Part shown: piece by piece, positions 34,710 to 44,816 of the stretch
Numbering within the stretch: position 1 is the stretch's first letter
Layout of the letters: the number at the start of each line of letters is the position of its first letter
From: an uncultured Pseudomonadales bacterium
Lineage (GTDB): Bacteria > Pseudomonadota > Gammaproteobacteria > Pseudomonadales > Pseudohongiellaceae
NCBI GenBank assembly: GCA_938091935.1
Contig: CALKNV010000008.1
Span: 1-64,000 of the forward strand
Length of the DNA stretch: 64,000 bases
Reading direction: 5' to 3'
Notes under the pieces: generated by a model
Database searches by the model: none
What the model was told of the DNA's origin: nothing
The model's input: only the letters and a program-made list of their open reading frames with translations
Program-made: the position numbers and the translations under genes

Positions 34710-35294
34710 TTACTTCATGTGCCCCAGCTTGTTCACTTTAACAGCGAGGTAGCCTTCATTGTGCGGGTTGGCTCCCGTATGCAACGACACTACTTCGCTT
34801 ACTTCAATGCCCATCCCCTGCAACGCATTCACCTTACGGGGATTGTTGGTAAGCAACCTCAAGGTATCGACGTGCAAATGATCCAACATGGGTTTGCAGA
34901 TTTCGTATTCCCGACCATCAGGTTTGAAACCCAGCTGCACATTGGCCTCAACGGTATCTGCGCCAGAATCTTGCAGCGCATAAGCCTTAATCTTGTTCAC
35001 TAGACCTATGCCACGCCCTTCCTGGCGCAAATAGAGAATGAGCCCAGCACCTGATTCAGCAATTTGCTGCATCGCCGACTGCAGTTGCGGCCCACAATCA
35101 CAGCGCAGACTGAACAGGCAGTCCCCGGTGAGGCACTCTGAGTGCAGGCGACACAAAACGGGCTCACCGGGTTTGAGCTCGCCCATGGTCAGAGCCACGT
35201 GCTCTTTGCCGGTGGCCGAGTCTTCGAAACCATGGATCGTAAACTGTCCCCACTGGGTGGGGAGAGCTGCTGAAGCTACATATGAAATTGACAC
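34710..35294 (-). CDS. ribA: GTP cyclohydrolase II
   Basis: A 194-residue stand-alone GTP cyclohydrolase II. It has the zinc site [21 protein letters not shown] (three Cys), the substrate loop RQEGRGIGL, and [11 protein letters not shown]. It converts GTP to 2,5-diamino-6-ribosylamino-4(3H)-pyrimidinone 5'-phosphate, the first step of riboflavin synthesis. The start is a GTG with GAGAG-rich DNA upstream. It supplies the cyclohydrolase activity that the RibBA at 38015 seems to lack. Confidence 0.95.
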   Translation of the reverse strand: MSISYVASAALPTQWGQFTIHGFEDSATGKEHVALTMGELKPGEPVLCRLHSECLTGDCLFSLRCDCGPQLQSAMQQIAESGAGLILYLRQEGRGIGLVNKIKAYALQDSGADTVEANVQLGFKPDGREYEICKPMLDHLHVDTLRLLTNNPRKVNALQGMGIEVSEVVSLHTGANPHNEGYLAVKVNKLGHMK

Positions 35295-35414
35295 AGTTTC
35301 TCTCTTGTCTCTCTCTAGTCTCTCTGAAAATGCCCAGGTATTGCCTTGGTGTACTTCGGATTTATCTTTGTGTTCCCGATAAAATCTGGCCTGAAGCTCA
35401 GATGCTGCTACAGG

Positions 35415-35891
35415 CTATAACAGCAGCAGGCTGACCCCATGTAAGCACAAGAAAGCTATTATACCTGCTAATACATCATCAAGCATGATGCCGAGGCCAC
35501 CCTCGACGCGTTTATCGGCCCATTTAATAGGCCAGGGCTTCAAAATATCCAACAGTCTGAAAAGCACAAATCCTGATACAACTCCATACCAACCTCCTGG
35601 CACGGCAATGAGGGTAATCCAGAGACCAACAAACTCATCCCAAACAATACCGCCCGGATCATGCACCCCGAGTTGCGCGGAAGTACGACCACATATCCAG
35701 ATACCAGCGATAAACGCCACCATCACCACCCCGCAGTAAATTAGCAAAGGCAGCTGGGTCATTGGCAGATACAGAATAAGGGCCGCAAGCGTTCCAAAGG
35801 TGCCGGGAGCTTTTGGCGCAAAGCCACTGCCGAAACCATAGGCCAGCCAATGCAGAGGGTTAGACTTGTTAAAGCCAGCGGGTATGATCAT
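35415..35891 (-). CDS. pgpA: Phosphatidylglycerophosphatase A
   Basis: A 158-residue inner-membrane protein with several hydrophobic segments and the PgpA patterns GFGSGFAPKAPGTFGTLAA and DPGGIVWDEFVGLWI. It removes phosphate from phosphatidylglycerophosphate to give phosphatidylglycerol. Its ATG overlaps the thiL stop (ATGA), the usual thiL-pgpA arrangement. Confidence 0.93.
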   Translation of the reverse strand: MIIPAGFNKSNPLHWLAYGFGSGFAPKAPGTFGTLAALILYLPMTQLPLLIYCGVVMVAFIAGIWICGRTSAQLGVHDPGGIVWDEFVGLWITLIAVPGGWYGVVSGFVLFRLLDILKPWPIKWADKRVEGGLGIMLDDVLAGIIAFLCLHGVSLLLL

Positions 35892-36925
35892 TTTTCTGCG
35901 CCCCCGAAATGGTCAAAGCCATGATTGCCTTCTATGCTTACAATGTTGCCATCATCCAGTACAGTCACTCCAGTGCCTGCTGCGACCTCACCAATACAAG
36001 TAATCACGACATCTGACTCTGCAGCAATTACCTCAAGAGCGGGCGTGCTATCGATTGCGGCTGTGAAGCAGATTTCGTAGTCATCTCCGCCGAACAGAGC
36101 TGCGCTTTGTCGCTGCACCGAATCAGTGAGGGCAATAACGGCCTCCGCGAATGGCAGCGCCGCAGCATCAACATACATAGCCTGCCCCGACGCCCTGGCC
36201 AGATGACCCAAGTCCGCATAGAGACCGTCAGACACATCAATCGCACTACTAATATATTGACGGGCTGCTGCTGCGAAAGCCAGGCGCGGTTCCGGCTGAT
36301 AGAAGCACTGATGAAGGAAGTTTTTCTGGTAAGGGGTCAATTCACTTCTTTTAATTCCTTTGGAAGCTCCTATTTCATCAATATTGTCGCCACCTTTCCC
36401 AAGACCCAAAGCCTCCAGCGCGGTTCTGCCTTTACCCAGGTTGCCGGTCACGAAGACACTGTCCCCTTCCCTGGCCCCGCTGCGGCGCAGTGCTTCGTCC
36501 ACCGGTACCTCACCATACACCGTAATCGCAATATTTAATGGACCCCGAGTGGTATCGCCGCCAACCAGGGGACAGTCAAACCGGTTGGACGCCGCCAACA
36601 AGCCTGCGGCGAAGCGTGACAACCACTTTTCATCCGCAGCAGGTAAAGTCAGGCCCAGGGTAAAACAAACTGGAGTGGCGCCCATGGCGGCGAGATCACT
36701 AAGGTTAACTCGCAAGGCACGCTGTGCAATATCAGCGGGGTCAGCAGCCGCTGGAAAGTGAACATCGGCAACTAACACATCGGTGCAGATACACCCTTGT
36801 TGGCCGGCTCTGGGAGAAATTACAGCGGCATCATCACCGATTCCCAGACTGATGCCCGGGCTCAGGCCCTGCGAAAACGCAGAGTTGAAATAACGTTCGA
36901 TCAGCTCAAATTCTGACAGTGACAT
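35888..36925 (-). CDS. thiL: Thiamine-monophosphate kinase
   Basis: A 345-residue ThiL. I start at 36925 (MSLSEFELIERYF) because that matches the usual ThiL N-terminus; an upstream TTG at 36970 would add 15 unconserved residues. GIGDDAA, the CTDVLVADVHF segment and ISSAIDVSDGLYADLGHL are the ATP- and substrate-binding parts. It phosphorylates thiamine phosphate to thiamine diphosphate. It lies in the nusB-thiL-pgpA group. Confidence 0.93.
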   Translation of the reverse strand: MSLSEFELIERYFNSAFSQGLSPGISLGIGDDAAVISPRAGQQGCICTDVLVADVHFPAAADPADIAQRALRVNLSDLAAMGATPVCFTLGLTLPAADEKWLSRFAAGLLAASNRFDCPLVGGDTTRGPLNIAITVYGEVPVDEALRRSGAREGDSVFVTGNLGKGRTALEALGLGKGGDNIDEIGASKGIKRSELTPYQKNFLHQCFYQPEPRLAFAAAARQYISSAIDVSDGLYADLGHLARASGQAMYVDAAALPFAEAVIALTDSVQRQSAALFGGDDYEICFTAAIDSTPALEVIAAESDVVITCIGEVAAGTGVTVLDDGNIVSIEGNHGFDHFGGAEK

Positions 36926-36976
36926 GATTGCATGATATCGCACTTGCCCCACAGTGGATGGGAAGCTCAAGTTGAA

Positions 36977-37417
36977 TCAGGATCTGCGCCCATATTCCGC
37001 AGCGCGCAACTCCGGCGCCAACTTGTCCAGAACACCATTTATATATTTATGGCTCTCTGTCGCTCCGAACATCTTGGCGAGTTCAACACACTCGTTGATT
37101 ACAACTCGGTAAGGTACATCGATACGATTGGCCAGCTCATAAGTGCCGAGATAGAGCAGCGCTTTTTCAATCGGATCTAATGCCTCAGGCTTGCGGTCAA
37201 GTATAGGGTGGAGATGTTTATCGAGAGTTTCTACCGACTTAAGGACACCCGGCAAGACCTCATCGAAAAATTCCCAGTCGATCTTGCCTTGATTCTGCTC
37301 ATGGAACTGTTTGCTGATGTCTGTCAGCTCAGAGTCGGTCAACAGCCACTGATATAAGGCCTGCAGAATGAGTTGGCGCGCTTTTCGGCGTCGTGCTAGT
37401 GGGGGTTTCTTACGCAC
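36977..37417 (-). CDS. nusB: Transcription antitermination factor NusB
   Basis: A 146-residue, helical, basic protein starting RRRKARQLILQALYQWLLT and ending with the typical RVVINECVELAKMFGATESHKYINGVLDKLA. It works with NusE in rRNA antitermination. It follows ribH after 45 bases in the common ribH-nusB order. Confidence 0.95.
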   Translation of the reverse strand: MRKKPPLARRRKARQLILQALYQWLLTDSELTDISKQFHEQNQGKIDWEFFDEVLPGVLKSVETLDKHLHPILDRKPEALDPIEKALLYLGTYELANRIDVPYRVVINECVELAKMFGATESHKYINGVLDKLAPELRAAEYGRRS

Positions 37418-37462
37418 CGGCTTACCTGATTATAGAAGTTAGCAGAGAATTGGAGAGCGAGA

Positions 37463-37939
37463 TCAGGCTTTAAGCTGTCGTGACAAGCTGACCATCTCGA
37501 TAGCTGTCATTGCCGCCTCTGCGCCTTTATTGCCAGCCTTGGTGCCAGCTCTTTCGATAGCTTGTTCAATAGTATCCACAGTGAGCACACCGAAAGTGAC
37601 AGGCAGTCCAGCATCCAGGCCAACCTGGCTCAAACCTTTGACACATTCGCCAGCGACATAATCAAAATGAGGCGTACCACCCCTGATCACTGCCCCCAGT
37701 GCAATGATGCCGTCGTACTCGCCGGTACTGACCATCATCTTGGCAGCAAGCGGAAGTTCGTAGGCGCCAGGTGCCTTTACTATAGTAATGTCGCGATCCA
37801 TGACGCCGTGCTTTTGCAGTGCGTCGAGAGCGCCTTCCAGCAGTCGATCCACGATGAAACTGTTGAAGCGAGCCACCGCAATGCCGTAGCGGGCACTCGC
37901 GTTTTGATAGTCACCTTCAATGGTTTTAATAGTACTCAT
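37463..37939 (-). CDS. ribH: 6,7-dimethyl-8-ribityllumazine synthase
   Basis: A 158-residue lumazine synthase with the family segments [54 protein letters not shown] and the catalytic His in that last region. It joins the ribitylamino-uracil and butanone phosphate to lumazine. It is 75 bases downstream of ribBA. Confidence 0.96.
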   Translation of the reverse strand: MSTIKTIEGDYQNASARYGIAVARFNSFIVDRLLEGALDALQKHGVMDRDITIVKAPGAYELPLAAKMMVSTGEYDGIIALGAVIRGGTPHFDYVAGECVKGLSQVGLDAGLPVTFGVLTVDTIEQAIERAGTKAGNKGAEAAMTAIEMVSLSRQLKA

Positions 37940-38014
37940 TGCCCAAACCTGTCTAGTTGTTTCTTGATTGCGTCGCCGGATTTAAGGCAACGCCTGATGC
38001 GTTTTAGTGTTGGT

Positions 38015-39127
38015 TTATTTTTTAAAACCAACAAACTCCACCACTTCCAGATCGAACCCAGAAATAGCATTAAACCGAGCGGGAAAACTCAACAGCCGCA
38101 TCTTGCCTACGCCAATATCTCGAAGTATCTGTGAGCCAGTACCGATGGTCAGATCACTGCCAGCGCGATTCAGCTGAGCGGTCTCGCTGCCCTCTGCCAT
38201 GGCAGATGCAAGCGTTTGCTCCAGATTCTGCCCGTAGTCTTCACTTGATAATAGCACAGCCACGCCCTTACCCTCTTCGCTAATCCGCGCCAGCGCGCTA
38301 CTAAACGACCAGCTAGTGCGCTCGGCGTTAAATACTTCGCAGGTATCTCTCAGCGTATTGGGAATATGCACGCGGGTTAGCGTCGGCTCATTGGCATCTA
38401 ACTCACCTTTGACAAAGGCCAGATGGAGACTGCCGCTGATGGAATCCACAAATTTGTGCACAGTGAAAGGCCCGTGGGCCGTTTCCATCTCGTAGGTATC
38501 GGTGCGCGTTACCGTATGCTCATTGGCAATTCGGTAGTGAATCAGGTCGACGATGGTGCCGATCTTGAGATCATGCTTCTCCGCGAACTTCTCCAGATCT
38601 GCTCTGCGCGCCATTGAGCCATCTTCGTTCATAATCTCAACAATCGCCGCGGCGGGCTGATAGCCAGCCAGACGGGCCAGGTCGCAACCAGCCTCGGTAT
38701 GACCAGCGCGGCGTAACACACCACCGGGTTGCGCCATGATGGGGAAAATGTGGCCGGGCTGAACGATATCTTCAGGCTGGGAGTCTCTGCCTACCGCAAC
38801 CTGAATTGTGCGCGCGCGATCGGCCGCAGAAATGCCGGTAGTGACGCCAGTAGCCGCTTCTATAGAGACCGTGAAGTTCGTGTTGTAAGGCGTGTTGTTC
38901 TCGTTCACCATCAGCGGCAGTTTCAAGTGCCGACATCGCTCGTGGGTGAGCGTCAGGCAAATTAAGCCTCGCGCATTTTTTGCCATGAAATTAATGTCTT
39001 CGGTTTGCACGCGCTCGGCGGCAATGATCAGGTCGCCTTCATTTTCGCGATCCTCATCATCCATCAATATCACCATCTTGCCGAGGCGGATATCGTCGAT
39101 AATTTCTTCAATTGAATTAAGCTTCAT
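38015..39127 (-). CDS. ribBA: RibBA: DHBP synthase fused to a degenerate GTP cyclohydrolase II domain
   Basis: A 370-residue fusion. Residues 1 to about 200 are a complete 3,4-dihydroxy-2-butanone 4-phosphate synthase (DDEDRENEGDLIIAAE, GVTTGISAADRARTI, GHTEAGCDLARLAG). The C-terminal domain has the GCHII outline but where the zinc cysteines should be it reads RVHIPNTLRDTCEVFNAERTS, and the RCDCG motif is gone. It is probably not a cyclohydrolase; the stand-alone RibA at 34710 would do that step. Many gammaproteobacteria have such a hybrid. Confidence 0.9.
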   Translation of the reverse strand: MKLNSIEEIIDDIRLGKMVILMDDEDRENEGDLIIAAERVQTEDINFMAKNARGLICLTLTHERCRHLKLPLMVNENNTPYNTNFTVSIEAATGVTTGISAADRARTIQVAVGRDSQPEDIVQPGHIFPIMAQPGGVLRRAGHTEAGCDLARLAGYQPAAAIVEIMNEDGSMARRADLEKFAEKHDLKIGTIVDLIHYRIANEHTVTRTDTYEMETAHGPFTVHKFVDSISGSLHLAFVKGELDANEPTLTRVHIPNTLRDTCEVFNAERTSWSFSSALARISEEGKGVAVLLSSEDYGQNLEQTLASAMAEGSETAQLNRAGSDLTIGTGSQILRDIGVGKMRLLSFPARFNAISGFDLEVVEFVGFKK

Positions 39128-39145
39128 GGGAAATTCTGCGTGGCT

Positions 39146-39802
39146 TTACTTGAAGCCGTGCTGCTCCAGTAGTTGTTCACTGACACCGTGACCGTCTCCG
39201 TGCTTGCCATCACTGCCAGAGAACAGTTTCTCTAGGTAGCGTGCGATGAGGTCAACTTCGAGATTTACTTTTTGCCCAGGCTGATAAGCGCCACTCACAG
39301 TCTCTTCCTGTGTATGTGGAATAATATTGATTGCGAATTGCTTACCTTCGACTTCATTGACAGTCAGGCTGGTACCGTCGATACAAATTGATCCTTTGGC
39401 GGCAATGTACTTCGTCAGGTTCTCGGGAGCAGCGAACACCAGCTTGATGCTCTTGCCTTCGTTCGCGGTAGAGATCAATTCCCCAACCCCATCTACGTGA
39501 CCACTTACTATGTGACCACCAAAACGATCCGATGCCATCATCGCTTTTTCCAGATTAACACGGGTGCCCGGCTTAAATTCCCCCAGCGTTGTACATCGCA
39601 GTGTTTCATTGGAAACGTCCGCCGAGAAACCAGTGTTGCTGAGCTCAACCACTGTGAGGCAACAACCGCTCACTGCAATACTGTCACCCAATTTGACATC
39701 GCTCAGATCCAGATCTCCGACGGCAAGCGTCAGACGCCACTCATCCTGAATGCGCGCCAGGCTTTCAACCTTGCCTATGCTCTCAACGATTCCTGTAAAC
39801 AC
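39146..39802 (-). CDS. ribE: Riboflavin synthase, alpha subunit
   Basis: A 218-residue protein with two lumazine-binding repeats, starting MFTGIVESIGKV. Each repeat has its core motif (GCCLTVVELSNTGFSADVSNE and GTSLTVNEVEGKQFAINIIPH). It dismutates two lumazines to riboflavin and a pyrimidine. It lies 18 bases before ribBA and 23 after ribD. Confidence 0.95.
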   Translation of the reverse strand: MFTGIVESIGKVESLARIQDEWRLTLAVGDLDLSDVKLGDSIAVSGCCLTVVELSNTGFSADVSNETLRCTTLGEFKPGTRVNLEKAMMASDRFGGHIVSGHVDGVGELISTANEGKSIKLVFAAPENLTKYIAAKGSICIDGTSLTVNEVEGKQFAINIIPHTQEETVSGAYQPGQKVNLEVDLIARYLEKLFSGSDGKHGDGHGVSEQLLEQHGFK

Positions 39803-39825
39803 TGACCATTGTCTCTTTTATTTGC

Positions 39826-41022
39826 CTACTCATTAAATCTGGGATTTGCCAGGGGCTTCAAGACCAGCTTGACGTCACTGTCCAGTTGCTGTGTCTCGAC
39901 GATTTGAAATTCTGGCGCTCCGGACATCTGCGTAATGCCAACGAGTTCCAGCAGAGGTTTAGCGTCACTACCCAAAAGCTTGGGCGCAATATAAACCACT
40001 AGCTCATCAACCAGCTTGCTTTGCAAAAAAGCACCACAAAGTGTGGGACCTGCCTCTATCAAAACATCATTACATTGGTAATCAGCGGCGAGAGATTCTA
40101 GCACAGTTTGAAGTTCTACTCTGTCCCCAGACCCTGCTACTCTGAGGTCAACGTTCTTGCTGTCTCGCAATTCAGAATCATCGGCACTAGCAGTGGAATA
40201 GACCACGACCTGTCCCTCCAAACCAAGCATCTTTGCAGTTGCGGGCATGCGACGCCCACTATCGAGAACAATACGCAGCGGGGGCTCTTGCAGATTCAAC
40301 TCGTTACTCAGCAACTGTGCTTCGCTGAGCCCCAACTCATCCCTGCGCACATTGAGAGAAGGGTCGTCCGTCAGCACTGTGCCGATCCCCGTTAAAACGG
40401 CGCTACTGGCTGCGCGCAGCCGCTGCACATCTGCCCGTGAAGCAGCATCCGTAATCCATTTACTGGCGCCATTGGCAAGGGCTGTACGACCGTCGAGGCT
40501 CATCGCGAGCTTCATGCGAACCAATGGGCGCCCCTGTTCAATGCGATGAAAGAATCCTGGATTCAGACGGCGGGCTGCTGTCTCGAAATCAGGGAGCATA
40601 ATGACTTCAATGCCAGCTTCTTCCATCTTGGCAATGCCCTTACCGGCAACTTCCGGATTGGGATCCTGCATTGGAATAACAACCCGCGCGATACCGGCCG
40701 CAATCAGGGCATCACTGCAGGGGCCGGTTTTCCCGTGATGGGCACAGGGTTCAAGACTGACAAATGCGGTGGCACCGCGAGAATCTCGCCCGGCATTGGT
40801 CAGCGCCATGACTTCCGCATGGTCAGCACCAGCCGCACTGTGCCAACCCTCGGATATGACCTGGCCGTCATGTACGAGCACGCAGCCGACTCTTGGATTA
40901 GGCGCAGCAGTTAACACAGAATCTGCTAGATCCAGTGCCCGCTGCATATGGACTGGCCAGTCAAGAAAGGTCGCGTCCAGCTCTGTATTATGTTTGTGTT
41001 GCATGAGTTCCGACAACCGCAT
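39826..41022 (-). CDS. ribD: Bifunctional riboflavin deaminase/reductase RibD
   Basis: A 398-residue enzyme. The N-terminal deaminase has the zinc set HAEVMAL and PCAHHGKTGPC; the C-terminal reductase has RPLVRMKLAMSLDGRTAL and a Gly-rich IEAGPTLCGAFL. It deaminates and reduces the early pyrimidine intermediate. Two in-frame ATGs (41022 and 41004) precede the conserved MQRALDLA start, with AAGGG directly before the first and none clearly better, so the N-terminus is uncertain by up to about 20 residues. Confidence 0.93.
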   Translation of the reverse strand: MRLSELMQHKHNTELDATFLDWPVHMQRALDLADSVLTAAPNPRVGCVLVHDGQVISEGWHSAAGADHAEVMALTNAGRDSRGATAFVSLEPCAHHGKTGPCSDALIAAGIARVVIPMQDPNPEVAGKGIAKMEEAGIEVIMLPDFETAARRLNPGFFHRIEQGRPLVRMKLAMSLDGRTALANGASKWITDAASRADVQRLRAASSAVLTGIGTVLTDDPSLNVRRDELGLSEAQLLSNELNLQEPPLRIVLDSGRRMPATAKMLGLEGQVVVYSTASADDSELRDSKNVDLRVAGSGDRVELQTVLESLAADYQCNDVLIEAGPTLCGAFLQSKLVDELVVYIAPKLLGSDAKPLLELVGITQMSGAPEFQIVETQQLDSDVKLVLKPLANPRFNE

Positions 41023-41156
41023 CCCTTGGCGGCTGATCGCTGCAGCGACTCGATGGCGCGGCGGCTATGACAATAATTGAAAAGGAGCGGGATTCTAGCA
41101 GAATAGACAGCAGATTTGGACTCAGCCCTTCGCTGGGAACAGTGAGCTGCAGAGGC

Positions 41157-41615
41157 TCAGGGGTTGTCTTTTGACAGTTTGTCGATCTCAGCCCTGAATT
41201 CAGCCAGGTCCTTGAAACTACGATAGACCGAGGCGAAGCGGACAAATGCCACCTCATCCAGCTCCCGCAGCTCCCTCATTACCTGCTCACCCACGGCGCG
41301 GGACTGAATCTCCCTTTCACCAGTAGAGCGCAGATTCGCCTTGATATGGTTCACAGCTTCCTCGACGCGCTCGATGCTGACCGGCCGCTTTTCCAGTGCC
41401 TTATTCAAGCCAGCGAAGAGCTTGTCTTCGTTGAATGGCTCGCGAACGCCATTTTGTTTAATGATTCGGGGCATCACCAGTTCAGCTGATTCATAGGTGG
41501 TGAAGCGTTCTTCACAGGTAATACATTCACGCCGTCGGCGCACATGATTGCCTTCCGAAACTAATCGGGAATCAATGACTTTGGTATCAATGGCGCCGCA
41601 GAAGGGACAGTGCAT
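41157..41615 (-). CDS. nrdR: Transcriptional repressor NrdR
   Basis: A 152-residue protein with the N-terminal zinc ribbon (CPFC and CITC) and an ATP-cone domain ([21 protein letters not shown]). It represses ribonucleotide reductase genes when dATP is high. It follows glyA after 15 bases and precedes ribD, the usual gammaproteobacterial order. Confidence 0.96.
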   Translation of the reverse strand: MHCPFCGAIDTKVIDSRLVSEGNHVRRRRECITCEERFTTYESAELVMPRIIKQNGVREPFNEDKLFAGLNKALEKRPVSIERVEEAVNHIKANLRSTGEREIQSRAVGEQVMRELRELDEVAFVRFASVYRSFKDLAEFRAEIDKLSKDNP

Positions 41616-41630
41616 GGTTTAGCTCACTAC

Positions 41631-42890
41631 TCAGGCTTGCTGATAAACAGGATACCTGGCGCACAGAGCCAGAACTTTTTGCTTGACCTCGGCGATGACG
41701 GCCTTGTTATCAAGGTCATCGAGCACGTCACACATCCAGCCGGTTAGCTCCGCACAATCGCTTTCAACGAAACCACGAGTGGTTATCGCTGGCGTGCCGA
41801 TGCGCAGACCGCTGGTCACAAACGGTGGATTCGGGTCGTTAGGCACGGCGTTCTTATTGACCGTAATATTGGCTTCGTCCAGAGCCGCGTCCGCATCCTT
41901 GCCAGTGATACCTTGACGGATCAGACTCAACAGAAACAGGTGATCATCAGTGCCGTTTGAAACAATGTCGTAGCCGCGATCCATAAAACCCTGGGCCATG
42001 ACCCTGGCGTTCTTGACCACTTGCTTCTGATATTCCTTAAATTCAGGGCTCATGGCTTCTTTGAAGCAGACAGCCTTAGCCGCAATCACGTGCATCAAGG
42101 GTCCACCCTGACTCTCGGGGAAGACGGAAAAATTCAGCTTCTTCTCCAGCTCAGGATTAGCGCGAGCCAAAATGATACCGCCGCGAGGACCGCGCAAGGT
42201 CTTGTGGGTTGTCGACGTGGTGACATCCGCGATATTGACCGGGCTTGGGTATACGCCAGCTGCAACCAGCCCGGAAACATGCGCCATGTCGACTACCAAA
42301 TAGGCACCAACACTGTCCGCAATGTCACGAAATTTCTGCCAGTCTACGATCCGTGAATAAGCTGAAAACCCACCCATAAGAATCCGGGGCTTATGCTCCT
42401 CGGCGAGCCTGGCTATCTGATCGTAGTCGATCTCTCCAGTGTCGTTATTGAGGCCGTACTGAACCGCATTGTAGATCCGCCCAGAGAAGCTGACGGTCGC
42501 TCCGTGAGTGAGGTGGCCGCCATCGGCAAGACTCATCCCCAGAACCGTGTCACCGGGCTTGGCCAATGCCATATACACGGCAGCATTGGCCTGGGAGCCG
42601 GAATGCGGCTGCACATTGGCATAATCGGCGCCGAATAACTCCTTGGCTCGGGCAATGGCCAATTCTTCAACAGTGTCCACGAATTCGCAGCCGCCATAGT
42701 AGCGCTTGCGAGGGTAACCTTCCGCGTACTTGTTTGTGAGTACTGAGCCCTGCACTTCCATGATGAAGGGGCTGGTGTGGTTTTCCGAAGCAATGAGTTC
42801 GATGTGCTGTTCCTGGCGGGATTTCTCAGCTTCGATTGCCGCACTGATTTCCGGATCAAATTCTGCGAGGCTGATATCGGTTCTAAACAT
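41631..42890 (-). CDS. glyA: Serine hydroxymethyltransferase
   Basis: A 419-residue PLP enzyme with the lysine in [15 protein letters not shown] (about residue 229), the start [13 protein letters not shown], and [12 protein letters not shown]. It interconverts serine and glycine and makes methylene-tetrahydrofolate. It heads the glyA-nrdR-rib group and is divergent from ettA, with a striking inverted repeat between them at 42971 to 43002. Confidence 0.96.
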   Translation of the reverse strand: MFRTDISLAEFDPEISAAIEAEKSRQEQHIELIASENHTSPFIMEVQGSVLTNKYAEGYPRKRYYGGCEFVDTVEELAIARAKELFGADYANVQPHSGSQANAAVYMALAKPGDTVLGMSLADGGHLTHGATVSFSGRIYNAVQYGLNNDTGEIDYDQIARLAEEHKPRILMGGFSAYSRIVDWQKFRDIADSVGAYLVVDMAHVSGLVAAGVYPSPVNIADVTTSTTHKTLRGPRGGIILARANPELEKKLNFSVFPESQGGPLMHVIAAKAVCFKEAMSPEFKEYQKQVVKNARVMAQGFMDRGYDIVSNGTDDHLFLLSLIRQGITGKDADAALDEANITVNKNAVPNDPNPPFVTSGLRIGTPAITTRGFVESDCAELTGWMCDVLDDLDNKAVIAEVKQKVLALCARYPVYQQA

Positions 42891-42970
42891 CTATTCTCCG
42901 TGTATTGCAGGGGTAAATCAGGCCGAAATTTTGAAGCCGTTATTCTAACCGAAGGCAGCCTTCAGAGCAT

Positions 42971-43002
42971 CAAGATATTGGGTATGCCCTGTCAATATCT
43001 TG
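42971..43002. repeat. Perfect inverted repeat in the glyA-ettA divergent region
   Basis: CAAGATATTG (42971 to 42980) and CAATATCTTG (42993 to 43002) are perfect 10-base inverted copies with a 12-base spacer. On the minus strand a consensus TTGACA overlaps the repeat at 42995 to 42990. No gene ends here, so this is more likely a protein binding site for glyA or ettA than a terminator. I cannot name the protein. Confidence 0.6.
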
Positions 43003-43148
43003 GGTTTTTGGCGGCAACTGCAGCGGCGGCGATAAGGCAGCGTTGCTGGATAGGCTGTGCCATAATAGCGCGCTTTTAATCGACCACCTGCAGCTCCTCT
43101 ATTTTCGCCACAGAGCAAGCTGCGGTAACCAACCCCGGAAGTTTTAGC

Positions 43149-44816
43149 ATGGCTCAATTTGTATACACCATGAACCGCGTCGGCAAGGTAGTCCCGCCCA
43201 AGCGCGAAATCCTTAAAGATATATCCCTGTCCTTTTTCCCCGGCGCGAAGATTGGTGTGCTGGGTCTGAACGGCGCGGGAAAATCTACTCTGCTCCGCAT
43301 CATGGCGGGCATCGACACGGAAATTAATGGCGAGGCGCGGCCACAAGCGGGGATCAAGATCGGCTACCTGCCGCAAGAGCCCGAGCTGGATGAAGAACTT
43401 ACAGTCCGGCAAAATGTAGAACAAGGCATCAAGGAAACCATCGATCTCATCAATGAGTTCAATGCGATCAGCGACAAGTTCGCGGAACCCATGGAAGAAG
43501 ATGAGATGAATACGCTGCTGGAACGTCAGGGCGCCCTGCAGAATGAAATTGACGCCGTCGATGGCTGGCAAATCGAACGCACCCTCGACATTGCCGCCAA
43601 TGCTCTACGTCTGCCGGAGTGGGACGCCAAGGTGGCCAACCTATCAGGCGGAGAGAAGCGCCGGGTCGCCCTGTGCCGACTGCTGCTCTCCAAGCCGGAT
43701 ATGCTGTTGCTGGATGAACCCACCAACCACCTGGATGCCGAAAGCGTGGCCTGGCTGGAGCGCTTCCTGCAAGAATACCCGGGCACCGTCGTGGCTATCA
43801 CCCACGATCGCTACTTCCTCGACAACGCCGCCGGGTGGATCCTGGAACTGGACCGCGGCCACGGCATTCCTTATGAAGGCAACTACAGCACCTGGCTGGA
43901 AGCGAAAGAAAAGCGCCTGGAGCTGGAAGAAAAGCAGGAGGCCGCGCGTGAGCGCACCATCAAGTCGGAGCTGGAGTGGGTGCGCGCCAACCCCAAGGGC
44001 CGCCAGTCCAAGAGCAAAGCGCGTATTGCGCGCTTTGAAGAGCTCAATTCCAAAGACTTCCAGAAGCGCAACGAAACTCAGGAGTTATACATTCCACCAG
44101 GTGAGCGTCTTGGTGACAAAGTTATCGAGGTGAATCACCTGTGCAAAGGCTTCGGCGATCGCGTGCTCATCGACGATCTCAGTTTCTCAGTGCCCAAGGG
44201 CAGCATCGTCGGCATCATCGGCGGCAACGGCGCAGGTAAAACTACCTTCCTCCGCATGTTGGTGGGGACGGAACAACCTGATAGCGGCAGCATAGAGTTG
44301 GGTGAGACCGTGAATCTCGCCTATGTTGATCAAAGCCGCGATGAACTAAATGGTGAGAATACTGTGTGGCAGGAATTGTCAGACGAGCAGGATATCCTGC
44401 ACATTGGCAACTACGAAATATCTTCCAGGGCCTACGCCAGCCGCTTCAATTTCAGGGGTGGTGACCAGCAAAAATTCGTCAAGGATTTATCCGGTGGTGA
44501 GCGCAACCGCCTGCATATGGCTAAGCTACTAAAGAAAGGTGGCAATGTGCTACTGCTGGACGAACCCACTAACGATCTCGACGTGGAGACGCTGCGAGCC
44601 CTGGAAGAAGGTATCCTGGCATTTCCTGGCTGCGCTATCGTGGTCTCGCACGACCGTTGGTTTCTCGACCGCATCTGCACCCATATTCTCGCTTTCGAAG
44701 GCGAAAGCCAGGTGGTGTGGCATGAAGGCAACTACACGGATTACGAAGCCGATCACAAGAAACGAGTCGGCGATACCCAGCCAACCCGCATCAAATACAA
44801 GAAATTGGACGCCTGA
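43149..44816 (+). CDS. ettA: Energy-dependent translational throttle protein EttA (ABC-F)
   Basis: A 555-residue ABC-F protein without membrane segments. Two ATPase domains have Walker A GLNGAGKST and GGNGAGKTT, signatures NLSGGEKRRVALC and DLSGGERNRLHMA, and Walker B LLLDEPTNHLD and LLLDEPTNDLD. The linker (about residues 240 to 320) is the charged helical arm of ABC-F. It binds the ribosomal E site and gates early elongation by ATP level. A GGAAG site precedes the ATG. Its stop touches the stop of the convergent P-like gene. Confidence 0.96.
   Translation: MAQFVYTMNRVGKVVPPKREILKDISLSFFPGAKIGVLGLNGAGKSTLLRIMAGIDTEINGEARPQAGIKIGYLPQEPELDEELTVRQNVEQGIKETIDLINEFNAISDKFAEPMEEDEMNTLLERQGALQNEIDAVDGWQIERTLDIAANALRLPEWDAKVANLSGGEKRRVALCRLLLSKPDMLLLDEPTNHLDAESVAWLERFLQEYPGTVVAITHDRYFLDNAAGWILELDRGHGIPYEGNYSTWLEAKEKRLELEEKQEAARERTIKSELEWVRANPKGRQSKSKARIARFEELNSKDFQKRNETQELYIPPGERLGDKVIEVNHLCKGFGDRVLIDDLSFSVPKGSIVGIIGGNGAGKTTFLRMLVGTEQPDSGSIELGETVNLAYVDQSRDELNGENTVWQELSDEQDILHIGNYEISSRAYASRFNFRGGDQQKFVKDLSGGERNRLHMAKLLKKGGNVLLLDEPTNDLDVETLRALEEGILAFPGCAIVVSHDRWFLDRICTHILAFEGESQVVWHEGNYTDYEADHKKRVGDTQPTRIKYKKLDA

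Noticed and set aside
37562-38134. 190-codon plus-strand frame over ribH and the end of ribBA
   Set aside because: It runs across two real genes of the other strand and has no protein-like pattern.
42945-43571. 208-codon minus-strand frame partly antisense to ettA
   Set aside because: The opposite strand encodes clear EttA; the frame has no family likeness and ends in the intergenic region.
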